Source: Nocardia huaxiensis (GTDB taxonomy: Bacteria; Actinomycetota; Actinomycetes; Mycobacteriales; Mycobacteriaceae). Taken from it: DNA of 64,000 nt. Every line of letters starts with the position of its first letter. Within the stretch, counting starts at the first letter, position 1. The stretch spans positions 6,882,001 through 6,946,000 of the forward strand of contig NZ_CP059399.1 in NCBI RefSeq assembly GCF_013744875.1. The letters are read 5' to 3'. The notes below the pieces were generated by a model, which saw nothing but the letters and a program-made list of their open reading frames with translations, searched no databases and was not told where the DNA came from. Shown here in pieces: positions 19,866-29,215 of the stretch. Both the position numbers and the translations under genes were made by a program.

Positions 19866-21233
19866 TCAGTCGACCAACCGGCGAACCACGGCGGGCAGAT
19901 CCCGGGTACGACGGTAGGGACCGGCCACTGCCGCACCGAAGGGACGAGACAGCAGGGCACGGGCGATCGCCGACACCTCGTCGGTGGTGACTTCGTCGAT
20001 GCGAGCGAGGGTTTCGGAGACACTGCGGTGGTTTCCGTAGCTGAGCTCGCTGCGGCCGATGCGGTTCATGCGGGAGCCGGAATCCTCCAGCCCCAGCACC
20101 AGACCACCGCGCAGTGAGCCCTTGGCCCGCGCGCATTCGGCATCGGTGATGCCGTTGGTGGCCACGTCCTCGAGCACGGCCCGAGCGAGAGTCGTTACCT
20201 GGCCCAGGTTTTCGGGCTGGCAGCCCAGGTAGACGGAGAAGGCTCCGGTGTCGGCGAAGGTGTCGACACTGGAGTACACCGAGTACGCGAGGCCGCGCTC
20301 TTCACGGATGCGCTGGAACAACCGGGAACTCAGCCCGCCACCCAGCACGGTGTTGAGGATCGAGAGCGGCCAGCGCTTCTCACCCTCGTGACGTCCGAAG
20401 GCGCGGGCGCCGAAGACCAGGTGCGCCTGTTCGCTGTCGCGATAGAGGCGCAGGAGTTGCGGATTGCCGCGGGGCCGGAACTTGCCTTCGCGGCGGGGCG
20501 CGGGCTCGCGGCCGGATTCCAGGTGCGGCGCGAAGGCGCGGTGCACGAGTTCGACCACATGCTCGTGCTCGATATTGCCCGCGACGGCGATGACCATGCG
20601 GTCGGGGCGGTAGCGGCGCTGGTGGAAGGAGCGCAGCTGGCTCGCCTGCATGGCCTCGATGGTTTCGATGCTGCCGATCACCGGGCGGCCCACCGGATGG
20701 TCGCCGAACAGCGCGGTGAGGAACATGTCGCCGACGGTGTCCTCCGGGTCGTCGTCGCGCATGGAGATCTCCTCCAGCACGACCTGACGTTCCACGTTCA
20801 CGTCCTCGGCGCGGCACAGGCCGTTGAGCACCACGTCGGAGACGAGGTCGACCGCCAGCGGCAGGTCCTCGTCGATGACGTGCGCGTAGTAGCAGGTCTG
20901 CTCCTTGGCGGTGAACGCATTCAGTTCGCCGCCAACCGAATCCATGGCCTGCGCGATATCCAGCGCGGAACGCGTGGGGGTCGCCTTGAACAGCAGGTGC
21001 TCGAGGAAGTGCGCGGCACCGGCCACGGTCGGGCCCTCGTCGCGGGAGCCGACGCCGACCCACACGCCGATGGAGGCCGAGCGCACGCCCGGCACATGTT
21101 CGGTGACGACTCGTAGCCCGCCGGGCAGTACGGTCCGGCGCACGCCGGCATCGGCCGACAGCGCTTCGGTCTTCGAGATCACCAGGGAAGGAGCCTTACC
21201 CGACAGTGGAGTGTCCTTTTTCGTGCGAACCAT
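19866..21233 (-). CDS. pepR: M16-family zinc protease PepR
   Basis: A 455-residue insulinase-type metallopeptidase. The inverted zinc motif HFLEH places His75, Glu78 and His79. The distal glutamate lies in ERQVVLEEISM about 75 residues on. A C-terminal R-x-x-Y motif region follows (RIREERGLAYSVYS). In mycobacteria pepR follows pnp in the same orientation, as here. The ATG at 21233 gives an N-terminus like mycobacterial PepR (MVRTKKDTPL). It lies 189 bases after the pnp stop, with a hairpin between. Confidence 0.92.
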   Translation of the reverse strand: MVRTKKDTPLSGKAPSLVISKTEALSADAGVRRTVLPGGLRVVTEHVPGVRSASIGVWVGVGSRDEGPTVAGAAHFLEHLLFKATPTRSALDIAQAMDSVGGELNAFTAKEQTCYYAHVIDEDLPLAVDLVSDVVLNGLCRAEDVNVERQVVLEEISMRDDDPEDTVGDMFLTALFGDHPVGRPVIGSIETIEAMQASQLRSFHQRRYRPDRMVIAVAGNIEHEHVVELVHRAFAPHLESGREPAPRREGKFRPRGNPQLLRLYRDSEQAHLVFGARAFGRHEGEKRWPLSILNTVLGGGLSSRLFQRIREERGLAYSVYSSVDTFADTGAFSVYLGCQPENLGQVTTLARAVLEDVATNGITDAECARAKGSLRGGLVLGLEDSGSRMNRIGRSELSYGNHRSVSETLARIDEVTTDEVSAIARALLSRPFGAAVAGPYRRTRDLPAVVRRLVD

Positions 21234-21313
21234 GTTTCCCACACAATCGCATACGAGTCCGACAGGTTCGTGAGAGAACCCGTGCGGCAATGCGTTCCGG
21301 CGCGAAAGCTGCA

Positions 21314-21349
21314 GGCCCCTCACTCCCGATACATCGGAAGTGAGGGGCC
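21314..21349 (-). terminator. Hairpin between pnp and pepR
   Basis: A 16-bp stem with one mismatch (21314-21329 with 21334-21349) and a TACA loop lies about 75 bases past the pnp stop and 80 bases before pepR. It is a likely terminator or a 3'-end stabilising hairpin for pnp mRNA. Confidence 0.75.
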
Positions 21350-21422
21350 GTACGCTTCTACCCCGGATCGGCGAGCCGTGACCGTCCGAAGACGGCACGG
21401 CGTGCGCCGGATCAGCCGAAGA

Positions 21423-23684
21423 CTACTCGGCGTCGGCCGCCGCGGCAGCCGGTTCCGCGCTGTCGGCGGCGTCCTCGTCGATCGGGACGAGGGAGATCTT
21501 GCCGCGGTTGTCGATATCGGCGATCTCGACGCGGATCTTGTCGCCGACGTTCACCACGTCCTCGACCTTGGCGACCCGCTTGCCGTTGCCCAGCTTCGAG
21601 ATGTGCACCAGACCGTCGCGGCCCGGCAGCAACGAGACGAACGCGCCGAAGGCGGTGGTCTTCACGACCGTGCCCAGGAAGCGCTCGCCGACCTTCGGCA
21701 GCTGCGGGTTCGCGATGGCGTTGATCGCGTCGATCGCCGCCTGCGCCGACGGGCCGTCGGTCGCGCCGACGAACACGGTGCCGTCATCCTCGATGGAGAT
21801 GTTGGCGCCGGTGTCCTCGGTGATCTGGTTGATGACCTTGCCCTTGGGTCCGATCACCTCACCGATCTTGTCGACCGGGATCTTGATGGCGGTGACGCGC
21901 GGAGCGTAGGGGCTCATCTCGTCCGGGGTGGCGATGGCCTCGGCCATGACATCCAGGATGGTGAGGCGAGCGTCCTTGGCCTGGTTCAGCGCACCGGCGA
22001 GAACCTGCGACGGGATGCCGTCCAGCTTGGTGTCCAGCTGCAGGGCGGTGACGAACTCGGGAGTACCGGCGACCTTGAAGTCCATGTCGCCGAAGGCATC
22101 CTCGGCGCCCAGGATGTCGGTGAGGGCCACGTAGCGGACCTCGTCCTCACCCTTGTCGTTCTTCACGGTGTCCGACACCAGGCCCATGGCGATACCGGCG
22201 ACCGGAGCCTTCAGCGGCACACCGGCGTTCAGCAGCGACAGGGTCGAGGCGCACACCGAGCCCATCGAGGTGGAGCCGTTGGAGCCCAGCGCCTCCGACA
22301 CCTGACGGATGGCGTACGGGAACTCCTCCTGCGACGGCAGCACCGGCACCAGCGCACGCTCGGCGAGCGCGCCGTGGCCGATCTCGCGACGCTTGGGCGA
22401 GCCCACGCGACCGGTCTCACCGGTGGAGTACGGCGGGAAGTTGTAGTGGTGCATGTAGCGCTTGGAGGTCTCCGGGCCGAGCGAGTCGACCTGCTGCGCC
22501 ATCTTCACCATGTCGAGGGTGGTGACGCCCATGATCTGGGTCTCGCCACGCTCGAACAGCGCCGAACCGTGGGCCCGCGGGATCACGGCGACCTCGGCCG
22601 ACAGCGAACGGATGTCCGCCAGGCCACGGCCGTCGATGCGGAAGCCGTCGGTCAGGATGCGCTGGCGCACAAGCTTCTTGGTGACCGAGCGGAACGCCGC
22701 GCCGATCTCCTTCTCGCGACCCTCGAAGGTCTCGGCCAGGCTGGAGAGCACATCGAGCTTGATCTCGTCGATGCGGTCCTCGCGCTCGTGCTTGCCCGCG
22801 ATGGACAGCGCCTCGTTCAGCTCCGCCTGCGCGGTGCCGAGCACGGCCTCGAACACGTCGGACTGGTACGGCAGGAAGACCGGGAACTCGGCGGTCTCCT
22901 TGGCGGCCAGCGCGGCCAGGTCGGCCTGCGCCTTGCACAGCCGGGCGATGAACGGCTTGGCGGCCTCGAGGCCCTGTGCCACAACGGTTTCCGTCGGCGC
23001 GGTGGCGCCGTCGGCGATGAGGGCGAGCACCTTGTCGGTGGCCTCGGCCTCGACCATCATGATGGCGACGTCGCCCTCGACCACGCGGCCGGCGACGACC
23101 ATGTCGAACACGGCGCCTTCCAGCTGCTCGACGGTCGGGAACGCGACCCACTGGTCACCGATCAGCGCGACGCGCACGCCGCCGACCGGACCCGAGAAGG
23201 GCAGGCCCGCAAGCTGAGTCGAAGCCGACGCCGCGTTGATGGCGACCACGTCGTACAGATCCTTCGGATCCAGCGACATGACGGTCACCACGACCTGGAT
23301 CTCGTTGCGCAGGCCGTCCACGAAGGAGGGACGCAGCGGCCGGTCGATCAGGCGGCAGGTCAGGATGGCGTCGGTGGAGGGGCGGCCCTCACGACGGAAG
23401 AACGAGCCGGGGATGCGACCCGCGGCGTACATGCGCTCCTCGACGTCCACCGTCAGCGGGAAGAAGTCGAACTGGTCCTTGGGCTGCTTGGAGGCCGTGG
23501 TGGCCGACAGCAGCATGGTCTCGTCGTCGAGGTAGGCGACCACGGAACCCGCGGCCTGCTTGGCCAGCCGGCCGGTCTCGAAACGGATGGTGCGAGTGCC
23601 GAAGGTGCCGTTGTCGATCAGGGCTACGGACTCGAAAACGCCGGGCTCGACCTCGGCGGCGGAACTGGTCACAGTGTCAGTCAT
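21423..23684 (-). CDS. pnp: Polyribonucleotide nucleotidyltransferase (PNPase)
   Basis: A 753-residue phosphorolytic 3'-5' exoribonuclease and mRNA turnover enzyme. Two RNase PH-like domains (about 20-165 and 340-560), with [25 protein letters not shown] in the first and [21 protein letters not shown] in the second, flank a helical linker. A KH domain follows ([15 protein letters not shown] near 620), then an S1 domain ([21 protein letters not shown] near 670-700). The tail is Ala-rich. Length and order are standard for actinobacteria. It is transcribed with rpsO upstream on the same strand, but a hairpin and a 300-base leader separate them. Confidence 0.97.
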   Translation of the reverse strand: MTDTVTSSAAEVEPGVFESVALIDNGTFGTRTIRFETGRLAKQAAGSVVAYLDDETMLLSATTASKQPKDQFDFFPLTVDVEERMYAAGRIPGSFFRREGRPSTDAILTCRLIDRPLRPSFVDGLRNEIQVVVTVMSLDPKDLYDVVAINAASASTQLAGLPFSGPVGGVRVALIGDQWVAFPTVEQLEGAVFDMVVAGRVVEGDVAIMMVEAEATDKVLALIADGATAPTETVVAQGLEAAKPFIARLCKAQADLAALAAKETAEFPVFLPYQSDVFEAVLGTAQAELNEALSIAGKHEREDRIDEIKLDVLSSLAETFEGREKEIGAAFRSVTKKLVRQRILTDGFRIDGRGLADIRSLSAEVAVIPRAHGSALFERGETQIMGVTTLDMVKMAQQVDSLGPETSKRYMHHYNFPPYSTGETGRVGSPKRREIGHGALAERALVPVLPSQEEFPYAIRQVSEALGSNGSTSMGSVCASTLSLLNAGVPLKAPVAGIAMGLVSDTVKNDKGEDEVRYVALTDILGAEDAFGDMDFKVAGTPEFVTALQLDTKLDGIPSQVLAGALNQAKDARLTILDVMAEAIATPDEMSPYAPRVTAIKIPVDKIGEVIGPKGKVINQITEDTGANISIEDDGTVFVGATDGPSAQAAIDAINAIANPQLPKVGERFLGTVVKTTAFGAFVSLLPGRDGLVHISKLGNGKRVAKVEDVVNVGDKIRVEIADIDNRGKISLVPIDEDAADSAEPAAAAADAE

Positions 23685-23983
23685 TGTTCTTTTCTCAACC
23701 TCTCGTCTTCGCCGGGTCCAGCGCGCTGTTCGTAAGCGCGACCCGGCAGGTCGGCCGTACCCGGCATGGGCGCGCGGCAGCCCTCGTGGCTACTGCGGGC
23801 ACACCCGAGCCCTCTCCCCTTGGAGGTGGCGACGCGGAGGCGGTCATCGATCGAAGCCCTCCGGAAGCGCCATCCCTCTGATGCGCTTGCCGAAAAGCCA
23901 CTACCGAAGACCGACGCCACGCGACGGGTGCATACGGCTTCGCGTTGGCGTGCACAAGGGCGGTTTTCACCCCATGCACGAAA
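23685..23983 (-). other. Long pnp leader region without a gene
   Basis: Between the rpsO terminator and the pnp start (part of the 400-base gap 23685-24084) no credible gene is visible on either strand. On the pnp side an inverted repeat pairs 23711-23718 with 23740-23747 (GCCGGGTC/GACCCGGC) with extra GC pairing inside, about 27 bases before the pnp start. This is a candidate leader structure for the autogenous mRNA control known for PNPase in other bacteria; the actual mechanism here is unproven. Confidence 0.5.
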
Positions 23984-24018
23984 GGCCAACGAGGAGATTC
24001 TATGCCTCCCCGTTGGCC
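23984..24018 (-). terminator. Terminator after rpsO
   Basis: A 13-bp stem with one mismatch (23984-23996 with 24006-24018) and a 9-base loop is followed on the minus strand by TTT. It lies 66 bases past the rpsO stop and would separate rpsO from pnp transcription. Confidence 0.75.
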
Positions 24019-24084
24019 GGTTCGTCAACTACCTAGGGCAGTCGTAGTGTGTCGCTCTCGCGAACGACACCGCGTCGAAGGAAA

Positions 24085-24354
24085 TCAGCGACGCAGGCCG
24101 AGCCGCTCGATCAGCGAACGGTAGCGCTCGATGTCCGTGTTCTGCAGGTACTTCGAGAGCCGCTTGCGACGACCGATCAGCGCCATCAGACCGTGGCGGG
24201 TGTGGTGGTCGTGCTTGTGCTTCTTGAGGTGCTCGGTGATGTCGGCGATCCGCTTCGACAGCAGCGCGATCTGGGCCTCCGGGGAACCGGTGTCCTTCTC
24301 GTGCACGCCGTACTCGGCGAGGATGGCCTTCTTCTGCTCGGTGGTCAGAGCCAC
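24085..24354 (-). CDS. rpsO: Ribosomal protein S15
   Basis: The 89-residue small-subunit protein S15, which binds 16S rRNA next to S8 and S6/S18. Diagnostic motifs are [15 protein letters not shown] sequence ([11 protein letters not shown]) and [12 protein letters not shown]. Length is exact for the family. The start is GTG with AGGAG 6 bases upstream. It sits between ribF and pnp, as in mycobacteria. Confidence 0.98.
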   Translation of the reverse strand: MALTTEQKKAILAEYGVHEKDTGSPEAQIALLSKRIADITEHLKKHKHDHHTRHGLMALIGRRKRLSKYLQNTDIERYRSLIERLGLRR

Positions 24355-24452
24355 AGATATCTCCTGGTGTTTCAGTCCGCGCTCAAAGGGGGTTCCCGGA
24401 AAACCCGGGGGTGGGGTGCCACCGCGGACCGCAGCAAACCCGACGAGCCAGC

Positions 24453-25403
24453 CTACACGTCCTCTGAACTCAGCACTTTCCGGGCCTCGTCGACATCGTT
24501 GCCGATGGCTTCCACCAGCTCGTCGATGGACTCGAATTTGCGCATGCCGCGCAGCTGCTGCACGAAGTCGACGGCCACCTTCTTGCCGTAGAGGTCACCG
24601 TCGAAATCCAGCAGGTGCGGTTCGACGGTGCGGCTGCGGCCGGCCTCGAAGGTCGGGTTGGTGCCGACCGAGATGGCCGCCATGCGGGGGTGGAAGTCCG
24701 GGTCGTCCAGGACGGTGAACCAGCCCGCGTACACGCCGTCGGCGGGAATCGCGGCGTGCATGGTGGGCGCGACATTCGCGGTCGGGAAGCCCAGGCCCTT
24801 GCCGCGGCCGTCACCGCGCACGACCACGCCCTCGATGCGATGCGGGCGGCCCAGCGCCTCCGCCGCGGCGGCGATGTCACCGGAATTGAGGCAGGCGCGA
24901 ATGTAGGTGGAGGAGAACGTGACCGCGTGCTCGCCGAGCAACTGCACCCCGTCCACCTCGAAGCCGAGCTTGCCGCCGAGCTCACGCATGGTGTCCACGG
25001 TGCCCGCGGCCTTCGCCCCGAAGGTGAAATTGTCGCCGACCACGACCTCGGCCACCTGTAGCTTGTCGACCAGCAGGTTCTGCACATACTGCTCGGGTGT
25101 CAGCTTCATGAAATCCTGGGTGAACGGCATCACCACGAAGACGTCGATGCCGAGTTCCTCGACCAGTTCCGCGCGCCGGGACAGCGTCGACAGCTGCGCC
25201 GGATGCGACCCGGGCCGCACCACCTCGAGGGGATGCGGATCGAAAGTCATGAGGACCGCCGGAACGCCCCGCACCGCAGCGGATTTCACCGCACGGCTGA
25301 TGAGCTGCGCGTGACCGCGATGCACGCCGTCGAACACGCCGATGGTGAGCACGCACCGGCCCCACTCCGCGGGCATCTCATCGAGGCTTCGCCACTTCTG
25401 CAC
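24453..25403 (-). CDS. ribF: Bifunctional riboflavin kinase/FAD synthetase
   Basis: A 316-residue enzyme that converts riboflavin to FMN and then FAD. The N-terminal nucleotidyltransferase domain carries [10 protein letters not shown] and SSTYIR. The C-terminal flavokinase domain has [13 protein letters not shown] and the late [13 protein letters not shown] block. GTG at 25403 matches the mycobacterial N-terminus ([14 protein letters not shown]); a TTG six codons upstream is the alternative. It is divergent from the SirR-type regulator, 140 bases away. Confidence 0.95.
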   Translation of the reverse strand: MQKWRSLDEMPAEWGRCVLTIGVFDGVHRGHAQLISRAVKSAAVRGVPAVLMTFDPHPLEVVRPGSHPAQLSTLSRRAELVEELGIDVFVVMPFTQDFMKLTPEQYVQNLLVDKLQVAEVVVGDNFTFGAKAAGTVDTMRELGGKLGFEVDGVQLLGEHAVTFSSTYIRACLNSGDIAAAAEALGRPHRIEGVVVRGDGRGKGLGFPTANVAPTMHAAIPADGVYAGWFTVLDDPDFHPRMAAISVGTNPTFEAGRSRTVEPHLLDFDGDLYGKKVAVDFVQQLRGMRKFESIDELVEAIGNDVDEARKVLSSEDV

Positions 25404-25542
25404 ACCGGGAAGCCTACGCAAAGCGCGTCACAGACAATATTCCGGACCTTGGATCTTGCGCAGCCGAAGCACGCGCGACACTTGGTGTTCACCTGCCCCT
25501 ACCAGCAGGCGCGCCGATGTGGGAAACCCGGCCAGGTGTGCC

Positions 25543-25555
25543 TAAGCTCGGTTAC
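25543..25555 (+). promoter_or_regulatory. Leaderless promoter of the SirR-like gene
   Basis: A TAAGCT -10 element (25543-25548) ends 7 bases before the GTG at 25556. This fits the TANNNT-to-start spacing of actinobacterial leaderless transcripts. No good -35 is seen. It decides the start in favour of 25556 over the ATG at 25517, which lacks a ribosome site. Confidence 0.5.
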
Positions 25556-26308
25556 GTGCCCGGAAAACGAGACATCGCCACCCGCCGCGAGCTGGCCGAT
25601 CCGTCCCCCTCTTCCGCACCCAACGGAGCCACCGCCACCGTCGCCCACGAACTGTCGTCGGTCGCGCAGGACTATCTGAAGGTGATCTGGACCGCCAACG
25701 AGTGGTCCCAGGAGAAGGTGTCGACCAAGCTGCTCGCCGAACGGATCGGCGTGTCGGCATCCACGGTGTCCGAGGCCGTCCGCAAGCTCGCCGACCAGGG
25801 TCTGGTCGAACACGCCCGCTACGGGGCCATCACACTCACCGAAGCCGGCCGCCGCGCCGCCGTCGCCATGGTTCGCCGCCATCGGCTCATCGAAACCTTC
25901 CTCGTCAACGAGCTCGGCTATGGCTGGGACGAAGTGCACGATGAGGCGGAAGTGCTCGAGCACGCCGTCTCGGAGACGCTCATGGCCCGCATCGACGCCA
26001 AACTCGGCCACCCGGACCGGGATCCGCACGGGGATCCGATTCCGTCGGCCGACGGGGCGGTGCCCACTCCCCCGGCTCGGCAGCTCAGCGATTTCCGGGA
26101 TGGTGAATCCGGGAGAGTCGCACGGATTTCCGATTCGGATCCGGCGATGCTGCGGTACTTCGATTCGCTGGGCATCGCGCTGGATACGCCGATCGGGGTG
26201 GTGGAGCGGCGAGACTTCGCGGGCACCATCGCCATTCAGCTCGATGATCGGGTGATCGATCTGGGAAGCATTGCGGCCGAGGCGATCTGGCTCACCAACG
26301 AGCACTGA
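25556..26308 (+). CDS. sirR: DtxR/MntR-family metal-dependent regulator (SirR-like)
   Basis: A 250-residue metalloregulator. The winged helix (about residues 30-95) reads SVAQDYLKVIWTANEWSQ then RIGVSASTVSEAVRKLADQGLV. The dimerisation and metal-binding domain includes MVRRHRLIETFLV, HDEAEVLEHAVS and HPDRDPHGDPIP. An SH3-like C-terminal domain follows. Order and sequence match M. tuberculosis SirR (Rv2788), which is likewise divergent from ribF. It probably represses manganese or iron uptake genes when metal is bound; the metal is not decided by the sequence. Confidence 0.9.
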   Translation: MPGKRDIATRRELADPSPSSAPNGATATVAHELSSVAQDYLKVIWTANEWSQEKVSTKLLAERIGVSASTVSEAVRKLADQGLVEHARYGAITLTEAGRRAAVAMVRRHRLIETFLVNELGYGWDEVHDEAEVLEHAVSETLMARIDAKLGHPDRDPHGDPIPSADGAVPTPPARQLSDFRDGESGRVARISDSDPAMLRYFDSLGIALDTPIGVVERRDFAGTIAIQLDDRVIDLGSIAAEAIWLTNEH

Positions 26309-26333
26309 GCCTCGACACCGGACTGTTCCGAGC

Positions 26334-27092
26334 TCAGAACGGGACCTGCGTGGCGAGCAGCCCTTCGCCCGTTCCGCGTCCGGACAGGATGCGGCAGAAC
26401 TCGATTGCGTCGAGCTCGAGCGCTTCGCCGTCCGATGACCCCCAGCTGCCGCCCGCCGGGCCGGTGAGAGTGAGCCGATAGGGCTTGCCGTGGCGCTGCG
26501 CCCATTCGCGTACCACATCGTCGACTATGCGGCCGTCGTGCTCGGCGGTCAGGTCGTGGTCGTGACCGGTGGCGCGGGACAGATCTATGCGGTGCATCCA
26601 GGGGTCGCGGGTGAGGATGACGTCGATCAGATAGCCGAAGGTCCATTCCTCGGCTATTCCATTGACCACCAACGATTCCGGCATGCTGCGACGGCGGATA
26701 AGGCCGGGCGCGCGACGGCGGCCGCGCGCGGCCTTCGGGCCGAGTTCGCGGAGCAGGGCGAGGAGTTCCTCCGGCGCGCGCCTGCCGAATTCGCGGACCT
26801 GCAGGGCGGTGAGGGCGTCGATCATCTCCGCCTCACCGTGGGGGCGTTTGCTCGCGATCCGGTTCTGGCGCAGGTTCTCCCGCACCGAAGCCGCCATGGC
26901 GGCCATGCCGACCACGTGCGAAATCATCTGGTGCACAGTCCATTCGGTGCAGTCGGTGGGCTTGCCCCAGTCGTCCGGGCGCAGCCGCGCGACGGCCGCG
27001 GTGATGCGCTCGTATTCGGTGGCCGCCAGCGCCATGGCCGCGGGCCGGTCGAGTGCGGGCTGCCGCAACAGGGTTCGTTCGATGGTGCTCAT
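26334..27092 (-). CDS. Mycothiol-dependent maleylpyruvate isomerase-like (DinB-fold) protein
   Basis: A 252-residue DinB-fold protein. The N-terminal motif TDCTEWTVHQMISHVVGM corresponds to the conserved C-x-W-x-V-x-D/H-x-x-x-H helix of the maleylpyruvate isomerase N-terminal family. Histidines in the bundle (DVILTRDPWMHRIDL) would complete a metal site. Such proteins use mycothiol as a cofactor, but the reaction here is unknown. GGAGG precedes the ATG, which overlaps the stop of the TetR gene upstream (ATGA), so both form one operon. Confidence 0.8.
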   Translation of the reverse strand: MSTIERTLLRQPALDRPAAMALAATEYERITAAVARLRPDDWGKPTDCTEWTVHQMISHVVGMAAMAASVRENLRQNRIASKRPHGEAEMIDALTALQVREFGRRAPEELLALLRELGPKAARGRRRAPGLIRRRSMPESLVVNGIAEEWTFGYLIDVILTRDPWMHRIDLSRATGHDHDLTAEHDGRIVDDVVREWAQRHGKPYRLTLTGPAGGSWGSSDGEALELDAIEFCRILSGRGTGEGLLATQVPF

Positions 27093-27721
27093 TTCCGTTT
27101 CCTCCTTCGGGCCGGGGGTTCGGCAACGGGCGCCAACCCCACTCCGTCGGCCCACATGTCCACCGCACGATCCAGCAGCACGCGCCGGCTGTCCCCGCCC
27201 GGATCATTGGCCAGCTGCTGATCCACCAGGCCGCCGATGAGCGCGAAGGCGATCTCGACATCCCCGCGCTCGGTTGCGCCCAGATCGGCGAAGAGGCCCA
27301 CCACCTTTCGCACCACCCGCTCCGAGGGGGCGAACGCCTCGGGCGAGGGCTCGAAGCCGGGAATGGTGCGCTGATTCATCAGCTGATAGCGGGCCAGATC
27401 GGCGACCGAGAAGTCGAAGAAGGTGCGGGCCATGGCCTTCGCGCGGGCGCGCGGCTCACTGGGCAGGGTCGCGTACCGCTGCTCGGTCTCCCGCTCGAAC
27501 TCCAGCCACGCGGCACCGAACATGGCGTCGTAGATCGCGTTCTTGGAGGCGAAATGCGAATACAGCGAGGGCGCGCGCATACCGACCCGCGTGGCCACCG
27601 CCCGCAGCGTGAGCTGAGCCAGACCGTGCTCGCGCACCAGGGCCCACGCGGCGTCCAGAATCTCCTGCCGAGTTGCCTCACGGCGTTCGGCTTTCCTATC
27701 GCGAGTAGTTTCGCCTAACAC
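27089..27721 (-). CDS. TetR-family regulator
   Basis: A 210-residue regulator. The helix-turn-helix covers about residues 12-58: REATRQEILDAAWALVREHG, then AVATRVGMRAPSLYSHFASKNAIYDAM. The C-terminal ligand domain is of the TetR_C_13-like kind. GTG at 27721 is preferred because a TTGACA/CACACT promoter and a palindromic operator end exactly there; a TTG at 27757 belongs to the -35 box. The stop overlaps the DinB-like gene, which it probably controls with itself. Confidence 0.88.
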   Translation of the reverse strand: MLGETTRDRKAERREATRQEILDAAWALVREHGLAQLTLRAVATRVGMRAPSLYSHFASKNAIYDAMFGAAWLEFERETEQRYATLPSEPRARAKAMARTFFDFSVADLARYQLMNQRTIPGFEPSPEAFAPSERVVRKVVGLFADLGATERGDVEIAFALIGGLVDQQLANDPGGDSRRVLLDRAVDMWADGVGLAPVAEPPARRRKRK

Positions 27722-27757
27722 AGTTAGGAGTGTGAGCCACGTCACGTCCGATGTCAA
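27714..27757 (-). promoter_or_regulatory. TetR promoter and operator, leaderless
   Basis: On the minus strand TTGACA (27757-27752), 17 bases, CACACT (27734-27729), then 7 bases to the GTG at 27721: a consensus -35 with correct spacing and a leaderless start. A palindrome, CCTAAC-N3-GTTAGG (27714-27728), overlaps the predicted transcription start, ideal for autorepression. Confidence 0.7.
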
Positions 27758-27778
27758 TAGCGACGGCGCATGGCCGTC

Positions 27779-28990
27779 TCACCCGGCGGTTTCCACGCGG
27801 ACCGTGCCGCGCGGCAGGAGGGGTTCCTGGAATTCGGTGAACAGCTTCGCCACCAGCTCACCGCGGCTCGTCACACCGACCTTGTCGAAAACGGCCTTCA
27901 CGTGATCGCGCACCGTGTGCGGGGACACCACGAGCCGCGCGGCGATATCGGCCGTGCCCAACCCGCGCGCGATCAATTCGACGACTTCCATTTCGCGCCT
28001 GGTCAATTCGTACGCGGCCACCACCAGCGCCGCGATCTCCGACGGCTTGGCCGGCTCGATCACCATGGCCGTCGCGCCGGGCCGGCCCTCGGCATCCCGC
28101 AGGCACGAGGCATGACACACCAGCCAGCGGCCGGTCACCGACCGAATCCGGATGCGGGTACTGCCCCCGGTCAGTCGCGCCCGGCCCGCCGTACTGAGAA
28201 TCCACACCGGCAGGGGCAGGTCGATCCCCAAAGGCGTGGCGGTGGCGGGGCCCGGCGGCATCTGCGCGAGCAGATCCCGCGCCTCCGCATTGATGGAAAC
28301 CAGACCGCCATCGGCATCGAACAGCAGCATGCCCGGCCCGTCGCTGATATCGACCGGAGTCAGGGCACCCGGGGAAGCCCCGACACCGTTCACCGCATCG
28401 CCGCCCTTCGACGCGGGCGAGCCCGGTTCGGTCCACGCCGCGCCAGCCACCGCCGAGGCGACCGGACCCGGCTGGGCGAAGGCGCGCAGCCGCTGCGCCA
28501 GCGGCGTCGACAGCGTGTCGAGCAGGGCGACCTCGGCCCTCGTGAATTCGGCGCGGCCCCGCTCCCGGAACAGGCTCAACTGCCCCCACGGCCGACCGCC
28601 GATCCGGAACACCGCCCGCAGTTCATCGGTGAACCCCCTGGGCCGCATGAAGTTTCGATACAGCGCACTGGCCTCGGGCCGATCGCCGGTCACCGCCCGC
28701 AGACCCGCGACCGGCACCCGAGCCCGCGCGAGATCCCGGAACAGGTTCACATGCTCAGCGAGAAGCTCCGACTCCCAATAGGTTCCGCACCCACCCTCGT
28801 GCAGATTCTCCACCCGCACCGGGGCGGTGGTCAGGCCGTTCACGGGATCGGTCGCCACCCACACCGCAGCGTCGAAAGGCGCGACCCGCCGCAGCCGCTC
28901 GGAAGTCGTGGCGAACAGCGCGTGCGCATCCGGCGCCGCCTCGATGTCGTCGAGCAAGGCGGCCACCGCATGCCGAGACGCGGTCGTCAT
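27779..28990 (-). CDS. LuxR-type transcriptional regulator with sensory N-terminus
   Basis: A 403-residue regulator. The C-terminal LuxR/GerE helix-turn-helix is clear: LTRREMEVVELIARGLGTADIAARLVVSPHTVRDHVKAVFDKVGV, ending 35 residues from the C-terminus. The N-terminal part resembles a GAF-like sensor (FDAAVWVATDPVNGL, AEFTRAEVALLDTLSTPLAQRL), and the middle a PAS-like segment (MLLFDADGGLVSINAEARDLL). Signal and targets are unknown. Its ATG overlaps the stop of a small upstream gene that is a truncated copy of its own N-terminus. Confidence 0.85.
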   Translation of the reverse strand: MTTASRHAVAALLDDIEAAPDAHALFATTSERLRRVAPFDAAVWVATDPVNGLTTAPVRVENLHEGGCGTYWESELLAEHVNLFRDLARARVPVAGLRAVTGDRPEASALYRNFMRPRGFTDELRAVFRIGGRPWGQLSLFRERGRAEFTRAEVALLDTLSTPLAQRLRAFAQPGPVASAVAGAAWTEPGSPASKGGDAVNGVGASPGALTPVDISDGPGMLLFDADGGLVSINAEARDLLAQMPPGPATATPLGIDLPLPVWILSTAGRARLTGGSTRIRIRSVTGRWLVCHASCLRDAEGRPGATAMVIEPAKPSEIAALVVAAYELTRREMEVVELIARGLGTADIAARLVVSPHTVRDHVKAVFDKVGVTSRGELVAKLFTEFQEPLLPRGTVRVETAG

Positions 28991-29178
28991 GAGCGCCGAC
29001 CCAGCATCGGCAGCCCGGCGACGCGGTACCTGTCGGCCGCAGCCACCACAACCCGCGCACCGAAAAGGACTGCACGGGGCGGGTGTTCGTCGGTCGTGGC
29101 GAACACCGTCTGCGCGACGGGGCCGGCCGCGCTTCCGCTGAGCAGCGCGGTCACCGCATGCCGGGGTGGGTTGGTCAT
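28987..29178 (-). pseudogene. Truncated duplicate of the LuxR regulator N-terminus
   Basis: A 63-codon reading frame whose start, MTNPPRHAVTALL, mirrors MTTASRHAVAALL of the next gene. The resemblance continues through VFATTDEH versus LFATTSER and FGARVVVAA versus FDAAVWVAT, ending after about 50 residues near GL. It then runs into the downstream start with an ATGA overlap. This looks like a tandem partial duplication that kept its start and ribosome-site region and became coupled to the full gene. It could be a relic or a small leader polypeptide. No function can be assigned. Confidence 0.6.
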
Positions 29179-29215
29179 GGATGCGATCCTGCCGCCGGGT
29201 CGGTTGCTGCGCCAT

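Noticed and set aside
21270..23735. An 821-codon plus-strand open frame opposite pnp
   Set aside because: It mirrors the codon structure of pnp in a GC-rich genome, is rich in Arg/Gly/His with no family motif, and pnp is certain.
23681..24028. A 115-codon minus-strand frame between rpsO and pnp
   Set aside because: No ribosome site, it crosses the rpsO terminator hairpin and overlaps the pnp start; composition is not protein-like.
27722..27757. TTG start for the TetR gene, adding 12 residues
   Set aside because: The TTG is part of a perfect TTGACA -35 box; the promoter and operator point to GTG 27721.
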